64,000 nucleotides of DNA from NCBI GenBank assembly GCA_023457355.1, contig JAEWLW010000067.1, forward strand, positions 1-64,000, in the 5' to 3' direction. The stretch comes from Bacillota bacterium (GTDB lineage: Bacteria; Bacillota; Clostridia; Oscillospirales; Ruminococcaceae). Position numbers and translations under genes: made by a program. Below the pieces are notes generated by a model. That model worked only from the letters and a program-made list of their open reading frames with translations. It had not been told where the DNA came from and made no database searches. This document shows, piece by piece, positions 1-8,374 of this stretch; within the stretch, counting starts at the first letter, position 1; every line of letters starts with the position of its first letter.

Positions 1-234
1 ATGCCGCTTATCGCGACAGGGGAGAACCCCCGGCGAGGGTTCTCCCCGCAAAAACAGTCCACTGGACTGTTTTTGCACCCTCTCCTGCGCTTCTTACAGA
101 ATTAAGGCACTTTGGGGCGCTGCCCCAAACCCTGCAAGCTTTTGAAAAAGCTTGACCAAAACTTTTAATTTGTGCAATATTTTCTAAAATGTTCGTTTTT
201 CGACAAGCTGAGCAGCGGATGAATATCCGCTGCT
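1..234 (-). repeat. Terminator-associated repeat element, copy A (truncated by window edge), with flanking hairpin
   Basis: This copy reads on the minus strand, starting at 210 (CAGCTTGTCG) and running off the window at base 1. It carries the internal palindromes of the family: AAGCTTTTTCAAAAGCTT, GGGGCAGCGCCCC, AACAGTCC/GGACTGTT and GGGAGAACCC/GGGTTCTCCC. Immediately outside its start is a hairpin at 211-234 (arms AGCAGCGGAT/ATCCGCTGCT), which is the expected terminator position for the minus-strand degV gene ending at 248. Comparison with the other copies predicts about 47 more bases of element beyond the window, then a second copy of the same hairpin. Confidence 0.85.
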
Positions 235-247
235 AAAATGACACATG

Positions 248-1117
248 TTAAGCTTTTTTTCTGAAACCGAGCCCCAGCATTTTAGGGCCTGCGTTGATTG
301 CCACACAGGGCCCAATGGGCCCCATCAGATATGGCGCCTTTCCTCCAAGCTTCTTGATGGCGGCAGCCAGTTCCTTGGCCTGGTCGGGGTTATTGCCGTA
401 AGCAATAATATACTCCCCCTTGATGTCTTCGGCCATATTCGCGTATAACTGTGCCATTTTGGGCACCAGCGTTTTGTCGCCACGGGTTTTTTCCAGCACT
501 TTATTTTCGCCGTTGATTGACATAATGGGTTTTAACCCCAGCATGTCGCCTACAAAGGCGGCGCAGGCGTTCAGGCGTCCGGAACGCTTGGCATATTGCA
601 GGTTATAAAGGCCGACAAGGGTAATTGAATTGTTGTACCAGTTTTGCATGTCGTCGGCGACAACGTCGGGGTCGTCTCCCTTTTTTAAACGGTCCAGCCC
701 CAGCAATACCGGCAGTGCAATCACATAAGAATAAGTGGTGGAATCTATAACACGAATGTGCAGTTTGCCCTCCAGCGCGGGATATTCGGATGGCATAAGC
801 TCAACGGCGTGCTTTGCCGCAGAATAGGTTCCCGAGCCTTTGGCGTTCATCGTGACGCAGATTACATCGGTGTAGCCCTCTTTAGCTGCGCGCAAAAACT
901 CTTCCATGAATTGAATAACCGTCACCTGCGAGGTGTGCGGCAAAGTGTTGGTGCGGTCAACCTCGGCGTAAATCGTCTCGCTGCTGACTTCAACACGGTC
1001 TTCATAGGGGATACCGTCCATCTCAACGCCGCAATTGACAATGCGAACGCCATATTTTTTTTCCTGCGCCAGCGACAGGTCGCAGCAGGAATCGCAAAGC
1101 ATCAAGGTTTTTCTCAT
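248..1117 (-). CDS. DegV family fatty-acid-binding protein
   Basis: This 289-residue protein belongs to the DegV/FakB family. These proteins bind a single fatty acid in a deep pocket and, in characterised Firmicutes, present it to a fatty-acid kinase. The N-terminus (MLCDSCCDLS) and the later TSQ and GSGTYSAA segments match the family's ligand-contacting motifs, and the length is typical. I chose the ATG at 1117 because GGGAGGAT lies just upstream and overlaps the end of trmL; an upstream extension in frame has no ribosome site and is not family-like. It follows trmL with one base between them, so the two are probably one transcript. Whether it supplies a FakA kinase cannot be told, since no kinase gene is nearby. 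Confidence 0.9.
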   Translation of the reverse strand: MRKTLMLCDSCCDLSLAQEKKYGVRIVNCGVEMDGIPYEDRVEVSSETIYAEVDRTNTLPHTSQVTVIQFMEEFLRAAKEGYTDVICVTMNAKGSGTYSAAKHAVELMPSEYPALEGKLHIRVIDSTTYSYVIALPVLLGLDRLKKGDDPDVVADDMQNWYNNSITLVGLYNLQYAKRSGRLNACAAFVGDMLGLKPIMSINGENKVLEKTRGDKTLVPKMAQLYANMAEDIKGEYIIAYGNNPDQAKELAAAIKKLGGKAPYLMGPIGPCVAINAGPKMLGLGFRKKA

Positions 1118-1118
1118 A

Positions 1119-1619
1119 TTAATCCTCCCAGCGGTAGTTGCGCAGCCTGCCCTCGCCTGAAAGTCCCGGATAGCGCCATTGCCGCAGCGTTTCAAACACT
1201 GCAATTGCAACCGAATTTGAAAGATTTAAACTGCGCGCTTCTTTTAACATGGGAATGCGTACACAGCTTTGGGGATTTTCAAAAAGCAGCGCCTCGGGCA
1301 AGCCGGCATCCTCCCGACCAAAAACGAGGTACGCCCCATCAGGGTAACAAACGTCGCTGTGCGTGTGGCGTGCTTTAGTGGTAAAGAAATAAAAAGGCCC
1401 CTGATTTTTAGCAAAAAAGTCAACGCTATCGGTATATTCCGAAATATCCAGCAGATGCCAGTAATCAAGCCCTGCGCGCTTTAACTTTTTGTCGTCCAGC
1501 ACAAAGCCCAAAGGGCCGACAAGGTGCAGTCGCGCGCCGGTTGCCGCACAGGTGCGGGCAATATTCCCGGTGTTTTGCGGAATCTGGGGTTCAATTAAAA
1601 CAATGTTAAGCGTATGCAA
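1119..1619 (-). CDS. trmL: tRNA (cytidine(34)-2'-O)-methyltransferase (TrmL, SPOUT family)
   Basis: This 166-residue SPOUT methyltransferase has the TrmL signature: an N-terminal LIEPQIPQNTGNIARTC segment, the central FGREDAGLPE loop and the C-terminal LNLSNSVAIAVFE segment that forms the knotted S-adenosylmethionine site. Members methylate the wobble ribose of tRNA-Leu isoacceptors. No ATG begins the conserved region. A TTG at 1619 with GGAG nine bases upstream gives MHTLNIVLIEP, matching family N-termini, so I prefer it to a TTG seven codons earlier. It is immediately upstream of degV on the minus strand. The promoter is not obvious in the gap towards iorA. Confidence 0.92.
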   Translation of the reverse strand: MHTLNIVLIEPQIPQNTGNIARTCAATGARLHLVGPLGFVLDDKKLKRAGLDYWHLLDISEYTDSVDFFAKNQGPFYFFTTKARHTHSDVCYPDGAYLVFGREDAGLPEALLFENPQSCVRIPMLKEARSLNLSNSVAIAVFETLRQWRYPGLSGEGRLRNYRWED

Positions 1620-1747
1620 AGCCTGTAATCTCCAAAACAAAAAGAATATACTTCACTATAACATTCCTGAGGGAAAATAACAAGTATCACCTGTTACATT
1701 TTTTAAGGGCAAATCAGGAAATATTCTATTGGCAACGGCCATTTTCT

Positions 1748-1775
1748 TTGACATCACTATTGCCGGTGTTATAAT
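1748..1775 (+). promoter_or_regulatory. Sigma-A-type promoter for iorAB
   Basis: TTGACA at 1748-1753 and TATAAT at 1770-1775 are separated by 16 bases. Both hexamers are consensus. They lie about 50 bases before the iorA start, so the leader is short and leaves no room for a riboswitch. Confidence 0.85.
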
Positions 1776-1828
1776 AATTTATAGTTGAACCGGCGGTTTC
1801 TCTTTATTAAAAGCAAAGGAGCATGTAC

Positions 1829-3604
1829 ATGAGACAGTTGATGACAGGCAATGAAGCCATCGCCCGTGGCGCATGGGAAGCGGGCGTGCACTTTGCCGCA
1901 GCCTATCCCGGAACCCCCAGCACCGAGATTATGGAAAGTATTGCTGCTTATGATGAGATTACCTGCGAGTGGTCGCCAAATGAAAAGGTTGCCTATGAGG
2001 CGGCTTATGGTGCATCCCTTGCCGGGGGGCGCGCCATGGCCTCGATGAAGCATGTTGGCGTAAACGTAGCGGCCGACCCGTTGTTTGCCAGCGTATATAT
2101 GGGTGTAAACGGGGGGATGGTGGTTATTTCGGCCGATGAGCCGGGGCAGCATTCCTCCCAGAGCGAGCAGGATAACCGCAACTATGCCAGGGCGGCGCGC
2201 CTGCCGATGCTCGAGCCCGCGGATAGTCAGGAATGTCTGGATATGGTAAAGGCGGCATTTGAACTGTCTGAAGCACTGGACCTGCCGGTTATGATAAGGC
2301 TGACCACCCGGGTGTGTCATTCCAAAAGTATTGTGGAAATTCATCCGCGCGCAGAGGTTGAGATCCGCGGCTATAAAAAGGATATCACCAAGACCATTAC
2401 CGTTCCCGCGATGGCGCGCGGGTTGCGGCTGACGCTTGAAAAGCGTGCGGCCAAGGCGCTTGAATGCGCTGAAAACAGCGTTTTTAACCGTATGGAAACC
2501 GGCGACGGAGAAATCGGTGTCATCAGCTCGGGCGTTTGTTACTATTATGCCAAAGAAGTGTTTGGGGAAAGCGCCTCTTATTTAAAACTGGGCATGAGCT
2601 GGCCGCTGCCGGAGAAACTGCTGGCCGACTTTTGCCGCTCGGTTGAAACCCTGTACGTCGTTGAAGAAAATGACCCTTATATTGAGGACGCGGTCCGGGC
2701 ACTTGGATTTGCGCCGCTTGGCCGCGACATCTTCCCCTTTTGCGGTGAGATGATGTCCGATGTGCTGCGCCGGTCATTGCATGGGCAGACACGGCCGACG
2801 CTGGAGTATGACCGCACAAAGGTTCTCCCCCGCCCGCCGATGCTCTGCGCCGGATGCCCCCACCGCGGCCTGTTTTACGAGCTGGGCCGGAAAAAGAATG
2901 TGCTGGTTTCCGGCGATATCGGCTGCTATACCCTCGCCTTTTCAAAACCTTACGATGCGATGGATTGGGACATCTGCATGGGCGCAGCCTTTTCGGCGGG
3001 GCATGGCGCGCAGAAAATGTTCGATAAAAAAGGCGCGGATACCCGCGTCGTATCGGTGATGGGCGATTCGACGTTTTTTCATACCGGTATCAATTCACTG
3101 ATCGATGTGGCCTATAACGGCTCCAGAACCGTTAACATCATCCTTGATAATCGCATCACAGGCATGACCGGCCATCAGGAAAATCCGGGCAGCGGCCGGA
3201 CTATTAAGGGCGAACCTGCCGACGCCATATCCATCGAGCAGCTTGTGCACACCATCGGCATTGAGCATGTGCGGGTTATAGACCCCAATGACCTGCGGGC
3301 GGTGCGCGAAACGCTCAATTGGGCGCTTTCACTCAACACGCCTTCGGTTATCATCACACGCTGGCCATGCGTCTTAAAGCGCTTTTCGGCTGAGGACAGG
3401 CAAGAGTTCCCCGATGCCTTTAAGCAGAAGATGAAGGTCTCTGAAAAGTGTATCGGCTGCAAAGCCTGCTTAAAAGGCGGATGTCCGGCAATATCGTTGA
3501 AAGCCCGGGATAAAAAGGCGGTTATCGACCGCGACATGTGCGTGGGCTGCACCGTCTGCGCACAAATCTGCCCGGTGGGTGCTATTGTCGGGGAGGGGGC
3601 GTAA
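1829..3604 (+). CDS. iorA: Indolepyruvate:ferredoxin oxidoreductase, alpha subunit
   Basis: This 591-residue IorA oxidatively decarboxylates arylpyruvates, made by transamination of aromatic amino acids, to aryl-acyl-CoA and passes the electrons to ferredoxin. The N-terminal half has the pyrimidine-binding domain (GNEAIARGAWEAG, AAYPGTPSTEI). Thiamine diphosphate binding is visible in GDIGCYTLAF, then MGDSTFFHTGI followed by the NIILDNRITGMTGHQ segment. The C-terminus has two four-cysteine clusters, CIGCKACLKGGCP and CVGCTVCAQICP, for two [4Fe-4S] centres. I chose ATG 1829 over ATG 1823 because AAAGGAG is seven bases from the former and only one from the latter. It forms an operon with iorB, two bases apart. 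Confidence 0.96.
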   Translation: MRQLMTGNEAIARGAWEAGVHFAAAYPGTPSTEIMESIAAYDEITCEWSPNEKVAYEAAYGASLAGGRAMASMKHVGVNVAADPLFASVYMGVNGGMVVISADEPGQHSSQSEQDNRNYARAARLPMLEPADSQECLDMVKAAFELSEALDLPVMIRLTTRVCHSKSIVEIHPRAEVEIRGYKKDITKTITVPAMARGLRLTLEKRAAKALECAENSVFNRMETGDGEIGVISSGVCYYYAKEVFGESASYLKLGMSWPLPEKLLADFCRSVETLYVVEENDPYIEDAVRALGFAPLGRDIFPFCGEMMSDVLRRSLHGQTRPTLEYDRTKVLPRPPMLCAGCPHRGLFYELGRKKNVLVSGDIGCYTLAFSKPYDAMDWDICMGAAFSAGHGAQKMFDKKGADTRVVSVMGDSTFFHTGINSLIDVAYNGSRTVNIILDNRITGMTGHQENPGSGRTIKGEPADAISIEQLVHTIGIEHVRVIDPNDLRAVRETLNWALSLNTPSVIITRWPCVLKRFSAEDRQEFPDAFKQKMKVSEKCIGCKACLKGGCPAISLKARDKKAVIDRDMCVGCTVCAQICPVGAIVGEGA

Positions 3605-3606
3605 TC

Positions 3607-4191
3607 ATGAGCGAAGTAAAAAGCGTTTTGTTGGTTGGCGTGGGCGGACAAGGGACCATTTTGGCGGCGAAGCTGCTGACCCTTGGCTTGATGAAGGCCG
3701 GCTATGATGTTAAGATGAGCGAAATTCACGGCATGAGCCAGCGCGGGGGCAGTGTTTCCTCCCAGGTGCGCTATGGCGCAAAAGTGCTTTCCCCCGTCAT
3801 CGAACACGGTGGCGCGGACGTGCTTGTTTCGTTTGAAAAAATGGAAGCGCTGCGCTGGCTGGAGTATCTTAAGGTGGATGGCGCGGTTATTGTTAATGAC
3901 CATGAAATTCCGCCAATGCCGGTTATTTCCGGCGCTGCCGAATATCCGGAAGCGGTGTTGGAGGCGCTTTGCGACAAGGCGCAGACGATTGTGATTAATG
4001 CCGCAGAGGAAGCTGAAAAACTGGGCAGCGCAAAAGCGATGAATGTTGTGCTGCTGGGCGCTGCCATACAGCGCCTGGGGCTGGAGGAAATTGAGTGGGT
4101 CGACATTATTAAAAATAATGTGAAGCCGCAGTTTGTCCAGCTAAATCTTAAAGCGCTGGAAAAAGGAAAAGCATTGGCTAAAAAGAAGTAA
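3607..4191 (+). CDS. iorB: Indolepyruvate:ferredoxin oxidoreductase, beta subunit
   Basis: This 194-residue IorB carries the gamma-type domain of 2-oxoacid:ferredoxin oxidoreductases. The start LLVGVGGQGTILAAKLL is the family's glycine-rich opening. MSEIHGMSQRGGSVSSQVR is the characteristic segment that contacts the partner subunit. ATG 3607 follows GGGGAGGGGG at the end of iorA. The operon ends with a strong terminator four bases after the stop. IorAB ties aromatic amino-acid fermentation to ferredoxin reduction, which fits the hydrogenase and the glutamate fermentation genes elsewhere in the window. Confidence 0.95.
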   Translation: MSEVKSVLLVGVGGQGTILAAKLLTLGLMKAGYDVKMSEIHGMSQRGGSVSSQVRYGAKVLSPVIEHGGADVLVSFEKMEALRWLEYLKVDGAVIVNDHEIPPMPVISGAAEYPEAVLEALCDKAQTIVINAAEEAEKLGSAKAMNVVLLGAAIQRLGLEEIEWVDIIKNNVKPQFVQLNLKALEKGKALAKKK

Positions 4192-4194
4192 AAT

Positions 4195-4218
4195 GGGGGC
4201 TGCTTCGGCAGCCCCTTT
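4195..4218 (+). terminator. Rho-independent terminator of iorAB
   Basis: GGGGCTGC-TTCG-GCAGCCCC is a perfect eight-pair stem with a UUCG tetraloop, followed by TTTT. No repeat element is attached to this one. Confidence 0.92.
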
Positions 4219-4306
4219 TGAGAAAATTCGTTTAAATGGTTGCTCTTCGCCTAAAAAGCATGTAAACTGGTAAGGCAAATATTAAAAGCAAAGGGACGAT
4301 CGCTTG

Positions 4307-4894
4307 ATGCCTCGGAAAATTACTTATAACGCCCCGGTCGTGCTCACCTTCTCGCTGCTGGCGCTGGTGGTATTGTTGCTGGGGGACGCGACGGCGGGTG
4401 CTTTGACAGCAAATTTTTTCACATTGAAGTTTACGGCCTTTAGCGACCCATTGTTGTACCTGCGGCTTTTTTCCTATGTTTTGGGTCATGCCGACTGGGC
4501 GCATTACAGCGGCAACATGATGCTGCTTTTGTTGACGGGGCCGATGCTTGAAGAAAAGTACGGCAGCAAGCAGCTGCTGACGGTTGTTATCTTTACGGCG
4601 GCTACAACCGGTATCGTCCACTTGATTTTCTTGCCAGGTGTGGCGGTATTGGGTGCCAGCGGCATTGTGTTTGCGTTTATTCTTCTGGCCTCCATGACCG
4701 GCAGCGGAGAGCGGCAGATACCGCTCACGCTTATTGTGGTAGCCGTGATCTATCTCGGCGGGGAGATTCTTAACGGCCTCTTTGCCAATGATTCCATTTC
4801 ACAGCTGTCGCATATTATAGGCGGCGTTATCGGCTGTGGTTTTGGCTGTATCTTTAAACCGCGCAGGCGGATCAAAACGCTGGAAGACCATTAA
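4307..4894 (+). CDS. Rhomboid family intramembrane serine protease
   Basis: This membrane protein of about 195 residues has roughly six hydrophobic segments. The rhomboid active site is visible: the serine in GASGIVFAF (GxSG) and the histidine in SQLSHIIGG on a later helix. The HYSGNMM segment corresponds to the HxxxNM oxyanion-side motif. Rhomboids cleave membrane-anchored substrates within the bilayer; the substrate here is unknown. The start could be ATG 4307 or the TTG just before it (4304); an AAAGGGA lies 7-10 bases upstream. It is a single-gene unit between the iorAB terminator and repeat copy B. Confidence 0.9.
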   Translation: MPRKITYNAPVVLTFSLLALVVLLLGDATAGALTANFFTLKFTAFSDPLLYLRLFSYVLGHADWAHYSGNMMLLLLTGPMLEEKYGSKQLLTVVIFTAATTGIVHLIFLPGVAVLGASGIVFAFILLASMTGSGERQIPLTLIVVAVIYLGGEILNGLFANDSISQLSHIIGGVIGCGFGCIFKPRRRIKTLEDH

Positions 4895-4932
4895 TACAAA
4901 TAAGAACATTTAAACAAATTTAATAACGGGAA

Positions 4933-5241
4933 CGGGGTGGAACAGCAATGCTGTCCTACCCCGCAGCTTGTGGAAAAGCGAACATTTAGAAAATGTTGAG
5001 CAAATTAAAAGGTTTGGTCAAGCTTTTTGAAAAGCTTGCAGGTTTGGAGCAGCGCCCCAAAGTGGCCTATTCTGTAAGAAGCGCAGGAGGGGCTACAAAA
5101 ACAGCCCGGGGGACTGTTTTTGTAGCCCCCGCAAGGGGTTCTCCACTGCCGTTTAGACGGCATTTGTTTTATACAAATTGCTAAGCCCCTGTCACTTTAT
5201 TGACTGCCTGCGGGGTGGAACAGCAATGCTGTCCTACCCCG
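4933..5241 (+). repeat. Terminator-associated repeat element, copy B, flanked by identical 31-bp hairpin repeats
   Basis: A 31-base hairpin-forming sequence (CGGGGTGG...CCTACCCCG) occurs at 4933-4963 and again, identically, at 5211-5241. Between them is a 247-bp element that starts CAGCTTGTGG and ends TGACTGCCTG. Inside are AAGCTTTTTGAAAAGCTT, GCAGCGCCCC, and the AACAGCCC/GGGACTGTT and CCCGCAAGGGGTTCTCC palindromes shared with other copies. The hairpin serves as the end of the minus-strand chromate-transporter genes and perhaps also of the rhomboid gene. This is the cleanest case of an element bracketed by a duplicated hairpin. Confidence 0.93.
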
Positions 5242-5264
5242 TTATGGCGCTGGTAAGCTTCATC

Positions 5265-5822
5265 TTAGAATAAAAGATTCAGGCATAAACCGGCAACGCC
5301 ACAAAAGCTCATAACCAGAATAGGGTTGATTTTCCATTTTCTCAGCACAAAAAACGCGGCCAGAAAAATACCGGCGCCAACCCAGTTGACATTCCGGAAC
5401 ATAGCGGGTGTCCCCGAAAACAAAACCAGTTTTAAAATCGAAAGCCCGGCAGCCGCAATCAGCGCAACCACCGTGGGCCTCAGGCTGGAAAGAATACTTT
5501 GTACAGCCGAGACGCCCTTATATTTATAGTACACAAAAGCCAGCAGCGAAACGATAAAGCAGGATGGCAAAATACAGCCGAAGGTTGCTACAATTGCGCC
5601 GGGGATACCCGCAATACGGATCCCCACAAAGGTGGCGGAATTGATGGCAATGGGACCCGGGGTCATTTCCGCAATGGTGATCAGGTCGGTGAATTCGCTC
5701 ATGGTCAGCCATGGGTGTATATGAACAACCTGGCTCTGAATCAGCGGCATGGCGGCATACCCGCCCCCAATACTGAATAAACCCACCTGTAAGAAGCTTA
5801 AAAAAAGCTGTAGGTAGATCAC
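5265..5822 (-). CDS. Chromate transporter (ChrA) family, second half-protein
   Basis: This 185-residue membrane protein is a single-domain ChrA-type (CHR superfamily) transporter. The segment FSIGGGYAAMPLI and the MTPGPIAINSATFVG motif are characteristic. A GTG at 5822 with AAGGAG eight bases upstream gives the family-like start MIYLQLFLSFLQVGLF; it overlaps the stop of the preceding gene (GTGA), implying translational coupling. Such half-size proteins act in pairs encoded by adjacent genes. Real substrates in anaerobes are not established, so chromate specificity should not be assumed. Confidence 0.9.
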   Translation of the reverse strand: MIYLQLFLSFLQVGLFSIGGGYAAMPLIQSQVVHIHPWLTMSEFTDLITIAEMTPGPIAINSATFVGIRIAGIPGAIVATFGCILPSCFIVSLLAFVYYKYKGVSAVQSILSSLRPTVVALIAAAGLSILKLVLFSGTPAMFRNVNWVGAGIFLAAFFVLRKWKINPILVMSFCGVAGLCLNLLF

Positions 5823-6406
5823 TGGCCACGCTCCTTTCTCACCTGGGAAAGCGCGTTCCAGATGCCGATGAAAGCTGACGCTACAATAATGTAAATAACG
5901 TTTATTTTTAAGAAGAATGTCGCCATAAAAGCGGCGGCCATAATGATCAGGCTGCCGGCAGATTTTTCTTTGATAACATTGCCGCCCAGGCTGCATACAA
6001 CATCCAGAATGACGGCGGCCACGCCGGCCTGCATGCCCTTTAACGCAAGCGCCACGTACAGATTGCTGGCAAAGGCCGTATAAAAAAGCGAAATGAGCGA
6101 CAATATCAGCATCGGCGGCAGAATGGTGCCGATAACGGCGACAAGCATACCGTCAAAGCCCGCGACATGCCAGCCGACCAGAATAGCGGCGTTTACAGCT
6201 ATGGCCCCCGGGGAGGATTGAGCCAGCGCGGTTAGATCCAGCATCTCCTGCTCGTCAATCCAATGCAGCGTGTCCACAAATTTTTGCTTCATAAATGTGA
6301 TGATGACAAAACCGCCACCAAAAGTGAAAGCACTGATATAAAAAGTACTGAAAAACAGTTTTTTCAGCGTTTGAAGCTTTTCGCCGGACAGTGCTCTTTT
6401 TTGCAT
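5819..6406 (-). CDS. Chromate transporter (ChrA) family, first half-protein
   Basis: This 195-residue partner of the adjacent half-transporter has the same architecture: FTFGGGFVIITFMKQKFVD near the N-terminus and QSSPGAIAVNAAILVG as the proline-glycine motif. GAGG lies six bases before ATG 6406. The two genes overlap by four bases and form a two-gene operon ending at the hairpin of repeat copy B. The pair probably forms a heterodimer in the membrane. Confidence 0.9.
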   Translation of the reverse strand: MQKRALSGEKLQTLKKLFFSTFYISAFTFGGGFVIITFMKQKFVDTLHWIDEQEMLDLTALAQSSPGAIAVNAAILVGWHVAGFDGMLVAVIGTILPPMLILSLISLFYTAFASNLYVALALKGMQAGVAAVILDVVCSLGGNVIKEKSAGSLIIMAAAFMATFFLKINVIYIIVASAFIGIWNALSQVRKERGQ

Positions 6407-6592
6407 AGGCTACCTCGCAACATAGAAATTTCTCAGTTTATTAAAGTTGTTGGCTAAATACGTCCAAAAAACCATGCTTCTTTATCATAACGCTTCTGGA
6501 GCAAGATGTAAAATATTTTATGTTTCACCGGTGATGCTACTGGCTTTCAGGCTGAAAGTTTTTTGTTTAAATTTCTGATAATAATTATGTGT
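6407..6592. other. Intergenic stretch between chrA pair and hydA
   Basis: AT-rich spacer holding the promoter region of the minus-strand chrA pair. I see no gene, no repeat copy and no riboswitch. Confidence 0.6.
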
Positions 6593-6628
6593 AAAAAAAG
6601 CGAGAGGGCTGTTTACCCTCTCGCTTTT
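6593..6628 (-). terminator. Terminator of the hydCBA operon
   Basis: Read on the minus strand, AGCGAGAGGG-TAAACAG-CCCTCTCGCT is a ten-pair stem followed by a run of seven T, 34 bases after the hydA stop. Confidence 0.93.
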
Positions 6629-6661
6629 GGTTCTTGTCTGCGCGGCAGGAATGGGAGGATA

Positions 6662-8371
6662 TTAATCCTCAAGATTGTTATATCGCGTATGCAGTAGCTT
6701 GTGATTATGATGATGATCGGAAAGCAGTCCGTCATAGAGCGCAGCGATCATGGGGTTCTCTTCCGAGCTCTTGATCTGCGCCAGTTTATCGACGGTGTAA
6801 AGGCCGTCTGCCCGGGTGCGCTTGGTGCGGTCGCGGCCAAACGGCTGGCCTGCGCCGCCAATGCAGCCGCCGCGGCAGGCCATAACTTCAACAAAATGAT
6901 AGAAGACCTCGCCGGATTCAATTTTTTCCAGCAGCAGCTGCGCGTTTTTAAGCCCATGCACCACTGCAATTTTCAGCTCGATATCCTCCAGTTTAACGGT
7001 GGCCTCTTTGACCATTTCATCCATGCCGCGCACGCCGGAATATTTGATCTCGCGCAGCGTGTTGACGTTCTTTTTACCAGAGACGCGGCGGATGACCGCC
7101 TCGGTAACGCCGCCGGTTGTGCCAAAGATGACACCTGCGCCGCTGCCCATGCCGAACGGCATATCGGTGGCTTCGTCGTCAATCTCATCAAAGCGGATGC
7201 CCACTTCCTTGATCATAGTCGAAATACCGCGGGTGGTCAGCACATAATCCACATCGGGGATGCCGTTGACGTAGAATTCTTCGCGGGCGGCTTCGGATTT
7301 TTTTGCCGCACAGGGCATTACCGAAATGACGACCGTATCGCGGGGCTCGTTATCATTTAAGCGCGCCTGCGCCTTGATGACCGAGCCAAACATCTGCTGC
7401 GGCGACTTGCAGGAGGAAAGATTTGGGATATATTTTGCGTTTGAATTTTCAACATAGCTGACCCACGCCGGGCAGCAGGAAGTGAACATTGGGAACGGGC
7501 CGCCTTTTTCGAGCCGACGCAGGAACTCGGCCGATTCCTCCATAACCGTCAGGTCGGCGCCGAGCGTTGTGTCGTAAACCTCGTCAAAGCCCATGCGTTT
7601 CATGGCGGCCACCAGTTTGCCCATTTTGTTGGTGCCGGGCGGAATGCCGAAGGCCTCGCCGATGGCGACGCGAACCGCCGGCGCAATCTGGGCCACAACG
7701 CGCTTGCGCGGGTTTTGCAGCGCAGACCAGATGTTGCCAATCTGATTTTTGATTGTGATGGCGCCGGTGGGACACACCGCGGCGCATTGCCCGCAGCTGA
7801 CGCATTTTGTTTCGCTCATTTTACGGTTAAAGGCAGGCATGACACGCAGGTTGGAACCGCGGTGGACAAAATCCAGGATGCCCATGCCCTGAATTTCGTC
7901 ACAGACGCGAACGCAGTCGCCGCAAAGAATGCACTTGTTGGGGTCGCGGACAATGGAACGACTGCTGAAATCCTTTTGCATCTCCTCCCGGCTGTCCTGA
8001 AAGCGCACCCGGCGGATGCCAAACTGTTTGGCCATATCCTGAAGCTTGCAGTCGCCGTTTTGCTCACAGATGGTGCAGTCGCGGCAATGGGCGGCCAAAA
8101 GCAGCTCCAAAATCATTTTGCGGTGTTTGAGTGTTCTGGCGGTGTTGGTGCGAATGCGCAGCCCGTCGCGGGGCTCCATCGAGCAGGAAGCTTCAATGCC
8201 GCCGTTTTCCAGCTCCACGACGCACATGCGGCAGGCACCGTAGGTTGAAAGCTCGGTGTGGTAACAAAAGGTCGGCATCGAGATGCCCGCTTTGCGCATC
8301 ACGGCCAGAACGTTTTTTTCGTCCTCAAAACCGACGCGTTGATCGTCTATATACATATAACCTTTGCTCAT
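6662..8371 (-). CDS. hydA: [FeFe]-hydrogenase catalytic subunit HydA (NADH/ferredoxin-linked)
   Basis: This 569-residue hydrogenase large subunit has an N-terminal [2Fe-2S] domain (CYHTELSTYGACRMC), the HCRDCTICEQNGDC segment (Cx2Cx5C), and two [4Fe-4S] sets (CILCGDCVRVC, CVSCGQCAAVCP). The H-cluster domain shows all three signatures: TSCCPAWV, VMPCAAKKSE and VMACRGGCIGGAGQP. It lacks the extra C-terminal [2Fe-2S] domain of the longer Thermotoga HydA. AAGGAGG precedes ATG 8371. With HydB and HydC it should form the multimeric hydrogenase that couples NADH and reduced ferredoxin oxidation to H2 formation. Confidence 0.96.
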   Translation of the reverse strand: MSKGYMYIDDQRVGFEDEKNVLAVMRKAGISMPTFCYHTELSTYGACRMCVVELENGGIEASCSMEPRDGLRIRTNTARTLKHRKMILELLLAAHCRDCTICEQNGDCKLQDMAKQFGIRRVRFQDSREEMQKDFSSRSIVRDPNKCILCGDCVRVCDEIQGMGILDFVHRGSNLRVMPAFNRKMSETKCVSCGQCAAVCPTGAITIKNQIGNIWSALQNPRKRVVAQIAPAVRVAIGEAFGIPPGTNKMGKLVAAMKRMGFDEVYDTTLGADLTVMEESAEFLRRLEKGGPFPMFTSCCPAWVSYVENSNAKYIPNLSSCKSPQQMFGSVIKAQARLNDNEPRDTVVISVMPCAAKKSEAAREEFYVNGIPDVDYVLTTRGISTMIKEVGIRFDEIDDEATDMPFGMGSGAGVIFGTTGGVTEAVIRRVSGKKNVNTLREIKYSGVRGMDEMVKEATVKLEDIELKIAVVHGLKNAQLLLEKIESGEVFYHFVEVMACRGGCIGGAGQPFGRDRTKRTRADGLYTVDKLAQIKSSEENPMIAALYDGLLSDHHHNHKLLHTRYNNLED

Positions 8372-8374
8372 GCG

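Noticed and set aside
4933..5241. Group IIC intron as the explanation of the terminator-linked repeats
   Set aside because: Group IIC introns do insert beside terminators, but the elements are only 235-445 bp, encode no reverse transcriptase, lack a visible domain V and are flanked by duplications, which introns do not make.
5265..6406. Frameshifted single chrA gene
   Set aside because: Both halves have complete motifs, their own ribosome sites and a coupled GTGA overlap, as in known two-gene ChrA pairs.
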